Source: JANQOH01 sp965201115 (lineage in GTDB: Bacteria > Pseudomonadota > Alphaproteobacteria > UBA7887). From it: 64,000 bases of DNA. How positions within the stretch are numbered: position 1 is the first letter of the stretch; the number at the start of each line of letters is the position of its first letter. The notes under the pieces were generated by a model. That model saw nothing but the letters and a program-made list of their open reading frames with translations, made no database searches and was not told where the DNA came from. The translations under genes and the position numbers were made by a program. Below are positions 1 to 8,461 of the stretch, one piece after another. Location: contig OZ241745.1 in NCBI GenBank assembly GCA_965201115.1, positions 1,550,001 to 1,614,000 on the forward strand, given 5' to 3'.

Positions 1-111
1 CGAGGGGGTCAAGGGGCGGCGGGCGGGCGTTGCGAGGGCTATCGGTCTGCGCGGGGATCGGGGCCGCCAAGCGTTCGGGCGGGGCGCGCTCATCGGGGCC
101 GTCGAGGCGGT

Positions 112-449
112 TGCGACGTGCGGGCAGGATGCCCGCGCACCCAGGCCCCGCCTTCGGCGGGGTCGAGCATTTCGGTGCGGACACTCGCGTTCGCGTTGGG
201 CGGGGTGCGGGCCGCGCGCCCTGCCCGGCGGGCGTTCGTGGCGGCGGAAAACGTGCGGGCTGGAAGCCCGCGGTCCCGGGCCCCGCCTTCGGCGGGGTCG
301 GGCATTTCGGTGCGGACACTCGCGTTTGCGCGTGGCGCGGCGTTGGCGGGAGGCGCGGTCCGCGCGCCCTGCGCGGCGGCGTTCATGGCGGCGGGAAACG
401 TGCGGGCTGGAAGCCCGCGGTCCCAGGCCCCGCCTTTGGCGGGGGGAGT
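112..449. repeat. Three tandem copies of a dispersed two-hairpin repeat
   Basis: Bases 1-448 hold no convincing gene. Three related units lie at about 112-201, 250-330 and 395-449. Each starts with a hairpin of the type GTGCGGGCNGGANGCCCGC and continues into a second hairpin, CCCCGCCTTCGGCGGGG with a TTCG loop. The first two units then continue with a conserved tail (GCATTTCGGTGCGGACACTCG). The same unit recurs elsewhere in the window near 3.6, 4.0, 6.4, 36.5, 38.1 and 53.8 kb. The third copy ends at the stop codon of the restriction gene, so the array sits directly 3' of that gene. Open frames crossing it are repeat translations. Confidence 0.75.
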
Positions 450-3400
450 CAGGGGGCGGCGTGGGGGGCGAGCATGGCTTCGAAATTGGTTTTCAGGGCG
501 GTTTCGAGGTCGGATTCCATGGCGTATGGGTCGGCGAACTCGGCGAAGGCCCAGCGGCCGTGGGTGGCGAGGCGGTTTACGGCGGGGATCCAGAAGCTGC
601 GCGCGGCGTTCGCCTTCGCCCTGGCGTTTTCGCCGCGGTAGCCCTTGATCTCGACGAGCAGGCGCAAGGGGTCTTCGGCGCCGTTCGGCTCGACGACGAC
701 GATGTAGTCGGGGATGTAGCGGCGTTGTTCGGCGCCGTCGCGGTAGGGGATCTCGAGGCCGAGGCCGTGGTTCTTGACCCAGGCGCGCACGCGGGGGTGG
801 CTTTCGGCGATGCGGCAGAACTGGGCTTCCCAGTCGCTGTCGAGGACGGCGCGGTTGACGTGGCAGCGGCGCGGGTCGGCGGTCCATGTGGGGCGCGAGG
901 TGTCGAAACGCACATGGCGCGTCGAGCCCTCGGCGTCGAAGGGGTCGAGTACGGCCCGGACGGGGCGGTCGCCGATATGCGCCTCGACTATGGCGGCCTG
1001 GACGCGCTCGCACGCCATGCCGGCAAGGGAGAGGTAGAGCATTTGCGCGGGGAACGCTCCGGCCCGGCACTCGAGGCATTCGTCGAGCCAGCGGCGGACG
1101 ATGTCCTTGAGCTGGCCGAAGAGATTGGGGTTGGGTTCGCGGCCGCCTTCGCGCCACTTCGTTTCGAGGAGGCGCTTCGCGAGATGGAAGGCGACGGTGG
1201 CCTTGCGCGTGGATTCGAGATGCCCGACGGTGAGATCGACGCCTTCGCCGACAATCCCTTCGTTGCGGGTCACGGTGGCGCCGACGAGTTCCGGGTCGAG
1301 CGTCAGTTTCGAGTCGGGGCCGAAGCGGGCCTCGAGGCGCGCGGCGGGGAGTTCGACGCGGTAGCCGGCGACGCGGGGAAAGCGGATTTCGAGCGCGTCG
1401 CGGCCGGGGCTGACGGCCTGGACGCGCACGGTCCTGCGCGCCGGGGCCGGCGGGACGACGACGGGTTCGGCGGCGAAATCGAAGGGAATGCCCAAAATAT
1501 CGGCGTATTCGGGCTCGGTCAGGCCGTCTTCGCCCGGATCGTAGGATTGGCGGCGCAAGGCGCGGCCGACGACCTGTTCGCAAAGGAGCTGCGTCCCGAA
1601 GGCGCGGACGCCGAGAATATGGGTGACGGTGTTGGCGTCCCATCCCTCGGTGAGCATGGCGACCGAGACGACGCAGCGGATATGGCCGCCGAGGCGGTCG
1701 GGCTTGCCGATGGTGTTCATGACCTCGCGCAGGATGTCGGCGCCGGCGAGTTTCGCGGCGCCGGCGGCGTCGCCGGTGCGCGCGACATGGTCGCGGCGGA
1801 AGATTTCGATCTCGGCGGCGGCGACCTTGAGAAAGGCGGGGTCGAGCTTCTCGCCGGACTCGAGTTGCCGGCTGTCGATCAGCAGCGTGCGCGGCCGGGG
1901 CAGCGGCGCTCCGCCGCCGCCGTAGTTGCGGAACAGGGCGAGGCGGCCCTGTTGCACGATCCGTTCGCCGTCGGCGTTTTCGCGTTCGAACCCGGCGATG
2001 TAGTCGTAGATGAGTTTCGACGCCGCGGTGTTGTTGCAAACGACGACGAAGCAGGGCGGGGTCTCGGCGCCGGCCTCTTGCCAGGCGGCGAAAGTCTTCT
2101 CGTAATGCCCGTAGAGAGCGTCGAGGGCGGTCTGCAATTCGGCGGGAAGCGCAAGGGGGTCGGGGCCGGGGGCCTTGCCGCGGGGCGCCTTCGGCATTTT
2201 TTTGCCGATGCGGTCCCAGAGATTGCGAAAGACGGGGGCGCCGGCGGCGGCATCGTCCGCCACGGGAACGCGGGGGAGTTTGACGATGCCGCACTCGATG
2301 GCGTCCATCAGCGAGAAGTCGCTCATCGTCCACGGGAAGAGCGTTCCCTCGGCGTATCCCGACCCGCGCAGGAAGAACGGCGTGGCGGACAGATCGACGA
2401 CGCGGTTGACGGCGACGGCGCGCCCGAGGGCCTCGACGCCGGAGATCCACAGGCGGGCGGCCTCGCGGTCGCGCTCCGCTTCCTTGATCTCGTCTCCCCT
2501 GGGCGCGGTTTCCTCGGGGTCTCCGGGTTTTTCGCGGTAGCAGTGGTGGGCCTCGTCGTTGAGGACCATGACGGTCTTGAGGTCGAGGAGGGGGCGCGCG
2601 GCGCGGCGGAGCATTTGCCCCTCGGTTTCGAGCGTGCGCAGTTCGGGGCCGCGGCCCTGAAGGAGCGCTTTCGTGACCTTCGCGGCGGCCATCGTCTCGC
2701 GGCGCCTGAAGACGTGGTAGTTTGCGACGACGACGCGGGCGCGCCGGAGGTCGCCGCGCATGTCGGCGGGAACGAGGTCGAGCGCGCCGTAATAGTTGTC
2801 AGGGTCGTTGGGCAGGAGCACGCGCAGGCGGTCGCGGATGGTTATGCCCGGCGCGACGACGAGGAACCCGCGGGCGAAACGGGCGCCGCCGCGGCGGCGG
2901 ACGGCGTTGACGGTCTGCCAGGCGATGAGCATGGCCATGACGGCGGTCTTGCCGGCGCCGGTGGCGAGTTTGAGCGCAAGGCGGGGCAGGCCGGGATTGG
3001 CGTCTTCGTTGGCCGCGTCGAGATGCGCGAGGAAACGCCGGCCCGCGGCGGTGCGGGGGGCGGCCTCGGCGAGCCAGATGGCGGTCTCCACGGCCTCGAC
3101 CTGGCAGAAGAAGGGGCGGAAGCCGCCGCGGCGCGGCGCGCGCCAATGGCGCAGCAGGCGCGCGGTGTCGGGCGTGACGCGCCACTGCGCCTCGGGCAGG
3201 GCGCGCCATTGCGCCACGGCATGGCGCACGCTCTCGATGAGTTCGGCGAGGCGGTAGCCGCCGTGCTCGCCGGAGAGGCCGGCGGCTTTTTCGTCGAGCG
3301 CGATTTCGCGCTGCGCGCGCGTTTTCTTCGGCGCGGGGATGGGCGTGACGAAGGTGACGGGGCGGCGGCCGGGCAAGGCGCGGTGGGTGGGGCGGCGGTC

Positions 3401-3505
3401 GGCGTCGAGCTCCCAGTGGCGCGCCGGGAGCGCCCAGGGCGAGTTGAGAATCGGGCGGCGGAAGAACGTGCCGGCTTCCGGGGCCGCTTCGGCGGGGTCG
3501 GGCAT
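449..3505 (-). CDS. Restriction endonuclease, DEAD/DEAH helicase plus PD-(D/E)XK (BPTD_3080-like)
   Basis: A 1018-residue protein that looks like a single-chain, type III Res-like restriction enzyme. The N-terminal half has a superfamily 2 helicase/translocase core: Walker A LATGAGKT, a DEAH-type box (NDEAHH), and SATP. A motif VI-like segment, EQVVGRALRR, follows. Near the C-terminus IPDYIVVV...LLVEIKGYRG matches a PD-(D/E)XK nuclease core (D, then E-x-K). I chose the ATG at 3505 (MPDPAEAAP) because the frame upstream runs through repeat DNA; a longer frame exists but is not credible. Systems of this kind usually travel with a DNA methyltransferase, but none is next to it on the visible side. 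It acts on DNA in the cytoplasm; specificity cannot be read from sequence. Confidence 0.8.
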   Translation of the reverse strand: MPDPAEAAPEAGTFFRRPILNSPWALPARHWELDADRRPTHRALPGRRPVTFVTPIPAPKKTRAQREIALDEKAAGLSGEHGGYRLAELIESVRHAVAQWRALPEAQWRVTPDTARLLRHWRAPRRGGFRPFFCQVEAVETAIWLAEAAPRTAAGRRFLAHLDAANEDANPGLPRLALKLATGAGKTAVMAMLIAWQTVNAVRRRGGARFARGFLVVAPGITIRDRLRVLLPNDPDNYYGALDLVPADMRGDLRRARVVVANYHVFRRRETMAAAKVTKALLQGRGPELRTLETEGQMLRRAARPLLDLKTVMVLNDEAHHCYREKPGDPEETAPRGDEIKEAERDREAARLWISGVEALGRAVAVNRVVDLSATPFFLRGSGYAEGTLFPWTMSDFSLMDAIECGIVKLPRVPVADDAAAGAPVFRNLWDRIGKKMPKAPRGKAPGPDPLALPAELQTALDALYGHYEKTFAAWQEAGAETPPCFVVVCNNTAASKLIYDYIAGFERENADGERIVQQGRLALFRNYGGGGAPLPRPRTLLIDSRQLESGEKLDPAFLKVAAAEIEIFRRDHVARTGDAAGAAKLAGADILREVMNTIGKPDRLGGHIRCVVSVAMLTEGWDANTVTHILGVRAFGTQLLCEQVVGRALRRQSYDPGEDGLTEPEYADILGIPFDFAAEPVVVPPAPARRTVRVQAVSPGRDALEIRFPRVAGYRVELPAARLEARFGPDSKLTLDPELVGATVTRNEGIVGEGVDLTVGHLESTRKATVAFHLAKRLLETKWREGGREPNPNLFGQLKDIVRRWLDECLECRAGAFPAQMLYLSLAGMACERVQAAIVEAHIGDRPVRAVLDPFDAEGSTRHVRFDTSRPTWTADPRRCHVNRAVLDSDWEAQFCRIAESHPRVRAWVKNHGLGLEIPYRDGAEQRRYIPDYIVVVEPNGAEDPLRLLVEIKGYRGENARAKANAARSFWIPAVNRLATHGRWAFAEFADPYAMESDLETALKTNFEAMLAPHAAP

Positions 3506-3587
3506 GGGGGCTCCGTGCGTTGCGGGGCGGCGGCGGGGTCGGCGGGCATTATAGCGGGGCGCCGGCGCGGTTCGGGCGGCGCGTTTT

Positions 3588-3674
3588 CCCCCGCGGCATC
3601 GCGCGGGCCGGCAACGCGCGGGCGGGGACGCCCGCGATCCCGGGGAGATCGCGCCTTCGGCGCGGGCGGACCGT
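3588..3674. repeat. Dispersed two-hairpin repeat copy
   Basis: A variant copy of the family, with GCGCGGGCGGGGACGCCCGC followed by a second hairpin in which the TTCG-loop stem is GCGCCTTCGGCGC. It lies between the restriction gene and the small gene at 3685-3909. Confidence 0.6.
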
Positions 3675-3684
3675 CGCCCCGGCG

Positions 3685-3909
3685 TTATCGTGCGCCGGTA
3701 TCGGGCATGCGGAGGTCGGCGGCGACTTCGGCGATAGCCTGACGCATATCGTCGCCGACGACCTCGAAATCGCCGGCCACGGCGCGCCAATCGTCTTCCC
3801 ACGGGTCGCCGTCGCGAACGGGGATCGGGTCGACGTCGAACACGGAGTTCACGCCCACCAGAAAATGGCGCAGATCGCGGTCGAGACGTCCGAAGCGGAT
3901 ACGCAGCAT
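3685..3909 (-). CDS. Small hypothetical protein, 74 aa
   Basis: A short acidic protein beginning MLRIRFGRLDRDLRHFLVGVN. The ATG at 3909 is preceded by GGGAG about 8 nt upstream, and the frame ends with TAA, so it looks like a real gene. No family is recognised, and no membrane segment or metal-binding cluster is seen. It reads in the same direction as the restriction gene and lies about 180 bp upstream of it, separated by a repeat copy. It could be an accessory or control gene of that enzyme, but nothing in its sequence shows that. A longer start upstream is possible but lacks a better ribosome site. Confidence 0.45.
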   Translation of the reverse strand: MLRIRFGRLDRDLRHFLVGVNSVFDVDPIPVRDGDPWEDDWRAVAGDFEVVGDDMRQAIAEVAADLRMPDTGAR

Positions 3910-3989
3910 GGTCGTGGCTCCCTTCGCCTGGCGGCGGCCGCCGATGCCGGTTACGGTATCGGGGACGCGGGGGCGATGCAAGCGGGGCG

Positions 3990-4140
3990 GGCGGCGCGCT
4001 TCCCCGCCGACATCGCGCCGCGCGGAAACGTGCGGGCGGGGACGCCCGGGCGCCCAGGCCCCGCCTTCGGCGGGGCAAATATATCGGTACAGGCACGCGG
4101 TCCCGGGGAGTTCGCGCCTTCGGCGCGGCGCGGTTTCGGG
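3990..4140. repeat. Dispersed two-hairpin repeat, copy and partial copy
   Basis: A full unit is visible: a leading GACATCGCGCCGCGCGGAAAC, the hairpin GTGCGGGCGGGGACGCCC, and CCCCGCCTTCGGCGGGG, then a tail ATATCGGTACAG. A second short TTCG hairpin (GCGCCTTCGGCGC) follows. It lies between the small gene at 3685-3909 and the rplM promoter. Confidence 0.7.
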
Positions 4141-4153
4141 GGCGCAATCGGTG

Positions 4154-4181
4154 TTGACAGGGCGGGCGGGGGCGGCATAAT
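4154..4181 (+). promoter_or_regulatory. Sigma-70-type promoter for rplM-rpsI
   Basis: TTGACA at 4154-4159 and CATAAT at 4176-4181 are separated by 16 bp. The predicted transcription start is near 4188, giving a short leader before the rplM ATG at 4215. This is the best promoter match in the left part of the window and fits a strongly expressed ribosomal operon. Confidence 0.65.
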
Positions 4182-4214
4182 GGGGCGCGTTGCGGGCGGG
4201 GAGCAGGCTGGGCG

Positions 4215-4688
4215 ATGAAGGCCATGAAGACGTGGACCGCCAAGCGGGAGGATATCTCGCGGGGGTGGTATGTCGTGGACGCCGAGGGCGTCGTGCTGGG
4301 GCGGCTGGCGGCGGCGCTGGCGGTGCGGCTGCGCGGCAAGCACAAGCCCACCTATACGCCGCACATGGATTGCGGCGACAACATCATCGTCGTCAACGCG
4401 CGCAAGGTGCGGCTCACCGGCGCGAAGCGCGAGCGGAAGATCCACTACTGGCATACGGGCTATCCCGGCGGCATCAAGCAGCGCACCTACGGCGCGCTGC
4501 TCGACGGGGCGCATCCCGAGCGCGTAGTGGAGCGGGCGGTGGCGCGGATGATACCGCGCGGGCCGCTCGGGCGGGCGCAAATGCGCAAGCTGCATGTGTA
4601 TGCGGGGCCGGACCATCCTCATGCCGCGCAACAGCCCGAGCCGCTGGATTTCGCGGCCCTCAACCCCAAGAACAAGCGGAGCGCCTGA
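4215..4688 (+). CDS. rplM: 50S ribosomal protein L13
   Basis: A 157-residue L13, one of the early-assembly proteins of the large ribosomal subunit. The N-terminus KTWTAKREDISRGWYVVDAEGVVLGRLA, the KHKPTYTPHMDCGDNIIVVNA block and the KIHYWHTGYPGG segment are family landmarks. (Only short parts of each are diagnostic.) Length is slightly above the usual 140-155. The ATG at 4215 is used; an in-frame ATG three codons later (MKTWTAK) is an alternative start. It is followed after 2 bp by rpsI, the usual pairing, and both are read from the promoter at 4154-4181. Confidence 0.96.
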   Translation: MKAMKTWTAKREDISRGWYVVDAEGVVLGRLAAALAVRLRGKHKPTYTPHMDCGDNIIVVNARKVRLTGAKRERKIHYWHTGYPGGIKQRTYGALLDGAHPERVVERAVARMIPRGPLGRAQMRKLHVYAGPDHPHAAQQPEPLDFAALNPKNKRSA

Positions 4689-4690
4689 GC

Positions 4691-5200
4691 ATGGCCGACG
4701 ACAAGATTCGCCTCGAAGACCTCAAGGAGGCGATGGAAGAAGCGCCGCCGCCCGAAGAGCCGGAAGAAGAACCCGCCGCCGCCGAGCCGCCGCCCGAGCC
4801 GGAAATCGACGAGCACGGGCGCGCCTACGCCACCGGAAAGCGCAAGGATGCGGTGGCGCGCGTGTGGATCCGGAGCGGGCCGGGGCGCGTCACGGTCAAC
4901 GGGCGCGAGGAAACCGCGTATTTCGCGCGTCCCGTGCTGCGCATGATACTGCGGCAGCCCTTTGTGGCGTGCGAGCGCGACGGCCAATACGACGTGGTCT
5001 GCACCGTGGCGGGCGGCGGCCTGTCGGGCCAGGCCGGGGCGATTCGCCACGGCATCGGCCGCGCGCTCTCGCTGTACGAGCCGGAGTTGCGCCCGGCGCT
5101 GAAGCGCGGCGGGTTTCTCGCCCGCGACGCCCGCGTGGTCGAGCGCAAGAAATACGGCAGGCCGAAGGCGCGCAAGAGCTTCCAGTTCTCGAAGCGCTAA
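4691..5200 (+). CDS. rpsI: 30S ribosomal protein S9
   Basis: A 169-residue S9. The first 40 or so residues are an acidic, proline-rich extension (EEAPPPEEPEEEP) typical of alphaproteobacterial S9. The conserved body starts at YATGKRKDAVARVWI and ends with the basic tail KKYGRPKARKSFQFSKR, whose last residues reach the decoding centre in the 30S subunit. It starts 2 bp after rplM and belongs to the same transcript. The extension explains why it is longer than the 130-residue enterobacterial form. Confidence 0.96.
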   Translation: MADDKIRLEDLKEAMEEAPPPEEPEEEPAAAEPPPEPEIDEHGRAYATGKRKDAVARVWIRSGPGRVTVNGREETAYFARPVLRMILRQPFVACERDGQYDVVCTVAGGGLSGQAGAIRHGIGRALSLYEPELRPALKRGGFLARDARVVERKKYGRPKARKSFQFSKR

Positions 5201-5316
5201 ACGGCGAGGCGCTTCCTCCGCGGCGGATCCCCCGCGCGGGGAGCGCCGCCCCGCGGCGACGCGGGATCGCATGAGGCCGCCGCGCGGTCGCGGCGGCCCG
5301 ACGGAGGAGGAGCGGC

Positions 5317-6363
5317 ATGGGCGAACGGCGGATTCCCGTCGCGGCGCTCGGCGCGAGCGGCTACACCGGCGCCGAGCTGCTGCGCCTGGCCGCGGGGCAT
5401 CCGAACATCCGGGTCGCGGCGCTTTCGGCCGGGCGGCGGGCGGGCGAATCGCTCGGCGACGTGTTCCCGCATCTCGGCGCGCTCGACATGCCGCGGCTCT
5501 CGGCGCTCGGCGATATCGACTGGGGCGGCGTCGAGGCGGCGTTCTGCTGCCTGCCGCACGCGGCGACGCAGGAGGCGGTCGCCGGCCTGCCCGAGCGGGT
5601 GCGGATTATCGATCTTTCCGCCGATTTCCGGCTGCGCGACCCCGCCGTCTATGCGCGGTGGTACGGGCGGGAACACGCCGCGCCAGCGCTGCAGGCGGGC
5701 GCGGTGTACGGCCTCACGGAATGGGCGCGCCCGGCGCTCGCCGGCGCGCGGCTGGCCGCCTGCCCGGGCTGCTACCCGACGGCGGCGCTGCTGGCGCTGT
5801 TGCCCGCCGTGCGCGGCGGCGCCGTCGCGCTCGATTCCATCGTCATCGATGCGAAATCGGGGGTAAGCGGCGCGGGCCGTTCGTTGCGCGAAAGCTCGCT
5901 TTATGCGGAAGCGGCGGAGGGCGCTCATGCCTACGGCCTTGAGGGGCACCGCCACGCGCCGGAGATCGACCAGGAGCTGAGCGCGGCGGCGGGCGCGCCG
6001 GTCGTCGCCTCGTTCGTCCCGCATTTGCTGCCCATGAACCGGGGGCTTTTGGCGACGATACATGTCCGGCTGGCGGCGGACGGCGGCGCCGATTCGCTGC
6101 GCCGCGTGCTGGCCGAGGCGTATCGCGGCGAGCCTTTCGTGCGCGTGCTGCCGGCCGGCGCGGCGCCGGCGACGCGGCATGTGCGCGGCTCGAACTACTG
6201 CTTCATCGGCGCGTTCGACGATCGCCGCGCGGGCCGCGCCGTTGTCGTCTCGGCGATCGACAATTTGGTCAAGGGCGCCGCGGGACAGGCGGTGCAGAAC
6301 TTCAACGTCATGTTCGGCCTGCCGGAAACGGCGGGGCTGGCGCAGCAGCCGCTGTTTCCGTAA
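5317..6363 (+). CDS. argC: N-acetyl-gamma-glutamyl-phosphate reductase
   Basis: A 348-residue ArgC catalysing the NADPH-dependent reduction of N-acetylglutamyl phosphate in arginine synthesis. The N-terminal nucleotide-binding motif GASGYTGAELL is at residues 12-22. The catalytic cysteine is Cys152 in ACPGCYPTAALLAL. The later block HRHAPEIDQEL is conserved in the substrate-binding domain. It lies 116 bp after rpsI; the rpsI-argC order is common in alphaproteobacteria. The ATG at 5317 is preceded by GGAGGAG, a strong ribosome site. Cytoplasmic. Confidence 0.94.
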   Translation: MGERRIPVAALGASGYTGAELLRLAAGHPNIRVAALSAGRRAGESLGDVFPHLGALDMPRLSALGDIDWGGVEAAFCCLPHAATQEAVAGLPERVRIIDLSADFRLRDPAVYARWYGREHAAPALQAGAVYGLTEWARPALAGARLAACPGCYPTAALLALLPAVRGGAVALDSIVIDAKSGVSGAGRSLRESSLYAEAAEGAHAYGLEGHRHAPEIDQELSAAAGAPVVASFVPHLLPMNRGLLATIHVRLAADGGADSLRRVLAEAYRGEPFVRVLPAGAAPATRHVRGSNYCFIGAFDDRRAGRAVVVSAIDNLVKGAAGQAVQNFNVMFGLPETAGLAQQPLFP

Positions 6364-6419
6364 GAGTCTGTACCGGAATTCGGCGGTTATCGGTATGGAT
6401 AGGGACCGGTGGGCATCTT

Positions 6420-6530
6420 GTCCGCGCGCGCTTTCCTGCCGACATCGCGCCGCGCGGAAACGTGCGGGCGGGGACGCCCGCGCTCCCAGGCCCCGCCTTC
6501 GGCGGGGTAAGCATTTCGGTACAGACACCA
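6420..6530. repeat. Dispersed two-hairpin repeat copy
   Basis: A full-length copy: GACATCGCGCCGCGCGGAAAC, then GTGCGGGCGGGGACGCCCGC, then CCCCGCCTTCGGCGGGG, then a tail with GCATTTCGGTACAGAC. It lies immediately before the Rpn remnant at 6565-6908. Confidence 0.75.
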
Positions 6531-6564
6531 AGGCTCGATCGGCGATCGCATTGACCAGCGGCGC

Positions 6565-6908
6565 CTCAAGGGCGGGATGCCCGGGCGCGGCGGCTGGAGC
6601 GTATCGGGGATTTGGAGGAGTTGGGCGCGATGGAATCTTTGTTTGCGGAACGGCTCGACGAGTGGATGGCCGAGCGCGAGGCGCGCGTCGAGGCGCAGGT
6701 CGAGGCGCGGGGTCTTGAGCGCGAGCGTGCGCTTTTGGCGCGGCAGGCGGGCCGCAAGTTCGGGGCGGATGCGGCTTCGCGTCTGGCGGCCGCGGTCGCG
6801 GGCGTGGAGAATCCGGATCGGCTCGAGGAGGTGGGCGACGCGGTGATCGTGTGCGCGAGCGGCGACGCGCTGCTGGCGCGCGCGGAGGAGATCGCCCGGC
6901 GCCGCTGA
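6565..6908 (+). pseudogene. Truncated Rpn-family nuclease/transposase (C-terminal part only)
   Basis: This stretch matches the last third of the intact gene at 48015-49106, with near-identical peptide blocks such as GAMESLFAERLDEWMAER and ARGLERERALLARQA, and the same EEIARRR end. It lacks the N-terminal nuclease half, so it is a remnant rather than a working gene. A TTG at 6612 could serve as a start for a 98-residue product, but nothing supports expression. The similarity to the intact copy continues about 50 bp past the stop codon, so a unit larger than the coding region was duplicated. The internal glutamate/arginine-rich repeats differ in number between the copies. Confidence 0.75.
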
Positions 6909-7003
6909 CCGCGCTTGCCGCGGACGCCCGCGAATCGCCCGCCGCCGATGCCTGGGAGACCGCGGGCGATGGCTCCGCGCCGGCGGTACCGGGAAGCGCG
7001 GCG

Positions 7004-8017
7004 TTACATATGGCGCGCGACCAGCGCCTCGGCGATCTGGACGGCGTTGAGCGCGGCGCCCTTGCGCAGATTGTCGGCGACGATCCACATGTTCAGGCCG
7101 CAGGGCACGGTGGGGTCGTCGCGCAGGCGGCTCACGAAGACGTCGAACTCGCCGACGCAATCGACCGGGGTCATGTAGAGTTCTTCTTCCGGGTCGTCGA
7201 TGACCTGGACCCCCGGCGCTTCGCGCAGCGCGGCGTCGGCTTCCGCCGCGTCGATGGGCGTCTCGAACTCCACGTTCACCGCCTCGGCATGGCCGACGAA
7301 CACCGGCACGCGCACGCAGGTGGCCGAGACCGCGATATTCGGGTCGAGTATTTTCTGCGTTTCCCGCTCCATCTTGCGCTCTTCGCCGGTGGAGCGGTCG
7401 TCGAGGAAGCGGTCGATATGCGGAATGGCGTTGAAGGCGATGCGCCGCGTGAACTCGGCGGGCGGATGCTCTTCCTGGAAATAGATCTTGCGCGTCTGGT
7501 CGAACAGTTCGTCCATCGCCGCCTTGCCCGCGCCCGAGACCGACTGGTAGGTCGCGGCGACGATGCGCTTGATGCGTGCGATGTCGTGCAGGGGCTTGAG
7601 CGCGACGACCATCTGGATGGTCGAGCAGTTGGGGTTGGCGACGATATTGCGCTCGCGGTAGCCCTCGAGCGCGTCCGGGTTGACTTCGGGCACGACGAGC
7701 GGGACGTCCGGCTCCATGCGGAAGCGCGAACTGTTGTCGATCACCGTGCAGCCCGCGGCCGCGGCGACCGGCGCATACATGTCCGACGCCTTTGCGCCGG
7801 GCGAGAACAGGGCGAAATCGACCCCCTCGAAATCGAAGCCGTCGAGGGGCTGTACTTTCAGCGCGCCCTTGTCGCCGAACGAGACCTCGCGGCCGGCCGA
7901 GCGGCCGGACGCCAGCGCGATCGCCTCGGCGACGGGAAATTCGCGCTCGGCAAGTATCGCGAGTATCTCCCGCCCGACATTGCCGGTGGCGCCCGCCACC
8001 GCGACCCGGTATCCCAT
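7004..8017 (-). CDS. asd: Aspartate-semialdehyde dehydrogenase
   Basis: A 337-residue Asd that reduces aspartyl phosphate to aspartate semialdehyde for lysine, threonine, methionine and diaminopimelate synthesis. The N-terminal NADP-binding motif VAGATGNVG is at residues 7-15. The catalytic cysteine is Cys131 in VANPNCSTIQ, and a second conserved block is EFTRRIAFNAIPHID. Length is normal. It is the last gene of the minus-strand block rplS-leuC-leuD-leuB-asd, although 412 bp and the plus-strand Mpo1-like gene separate it from leuB, so it may have its own promoter. Confidence 0.95.
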   Translation of the reverse strand: MGYRVAVAGATGNVGREILAILAEREFPVAEAIALASGRSAGREVSFGDKGALKVQPLDGFDFEGVDFALFSPGAKASDMYAPVAAAAGCTVIDNSSRFRMEPDVPLVVPEVNPDALEGYRERNIVANPNCSTIQMVVALKPLHDIARIKRIVAATYQSVSGAGKAAMDELFDQTRKIYFQEEHPPAEFTRRIAFNAIPHIDRFLDDRSTGEERKMERETQKILDPNIAVSATCVRVPVFVGHAEAVNVEFETPIDAAEADAALREAPGVQVIDDPEEELYMTPVDCVGEFDVFVSRLRDDPTVPCGLNMWIVADNLRKGAALNAVQIAEALVARHM

Positions 8018-8107
8018 GCGAACCGCAAGCGCGCGCCGGCGCGCCCTCCCTGCGCTGTTGTGCTACCTTGGACGCCCGAACCCGACGCATAACCCGGAGG
8101 CGCGCCG

Positions 8108-8461
8108 ATGGCCCGGACGATCGAACGTTTCGCCGACTTTTGGCCCTACTACCTTGCCGAGCACAGTTGCCCGCGCAACCGCGCCCTGCATTATCTCGGC
8201 TCCGGCCTCGCCATCGTCCTCGCCGCACTGGCCGCGGCGGCGGCGGACTGGCGCCCGTTGTTGGCCGCGGCGGTATGCGGCTACGCCTTCGCGTGGGCCG
8301 GCCACTTCTTCGTCGAGCGCAACCGCCCCGCCACGTTCGACTATCCGCTGTGGTCGTTCTATGCGGATTACCGGATGCTCGCTTTCGCTGCCGCGGGGCG
8401 GCTGCGCGGCGAGCTCGCCCGCTTCGACATCACGCCGCCAGCGACTCCAGCGCGCGGATAA
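8108..8461 (+). CDS. Mpo1-like (DUF962) membrane protein
   Basis: A 117-residue protein of the DUF962/Mpo1-like family, which includes yeast fatty-acid alpha-dioxygenase Mpo1. The family landmarks are the opening FADFWPYYLAEHSCPRNRALHYLG, with its H and N residues, and the later AWAGHFFVERNRPATFDYPLWSF. (These are described in short blocks.) Two hydrophobic segments at about 29-47 and 50-66 suggest an inner-membrane protein. It sits divergently between asd and leuB, and its last 32 bp overlap the 3' end of leuB on the other strand. Its role in this organism is not known. Confidence 0.8.
   Translation: MARTIERFADFWPYYLAEHSCPRNRALHYLGSGLAIVLAALAAAAADWRPLLAAAVCGYAFAWAGHFFVERNRPATFDYPLWSFYADYRMLAFAAAGRLRGELARFDITPPATPARG

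Noticed and set aside
326..3742. Long open frame on the plus strand across the restriction gene
   Set aside because: It is the antisense shadow of a high-GC gene; the minus strand carries clear helicase and nuclease motifs.
6612..6908. A separate 98-residue gene starting with TTG
   Set aside because: It is the C-terminal end of an Rpn-family gene, present in full at 48015-49106.
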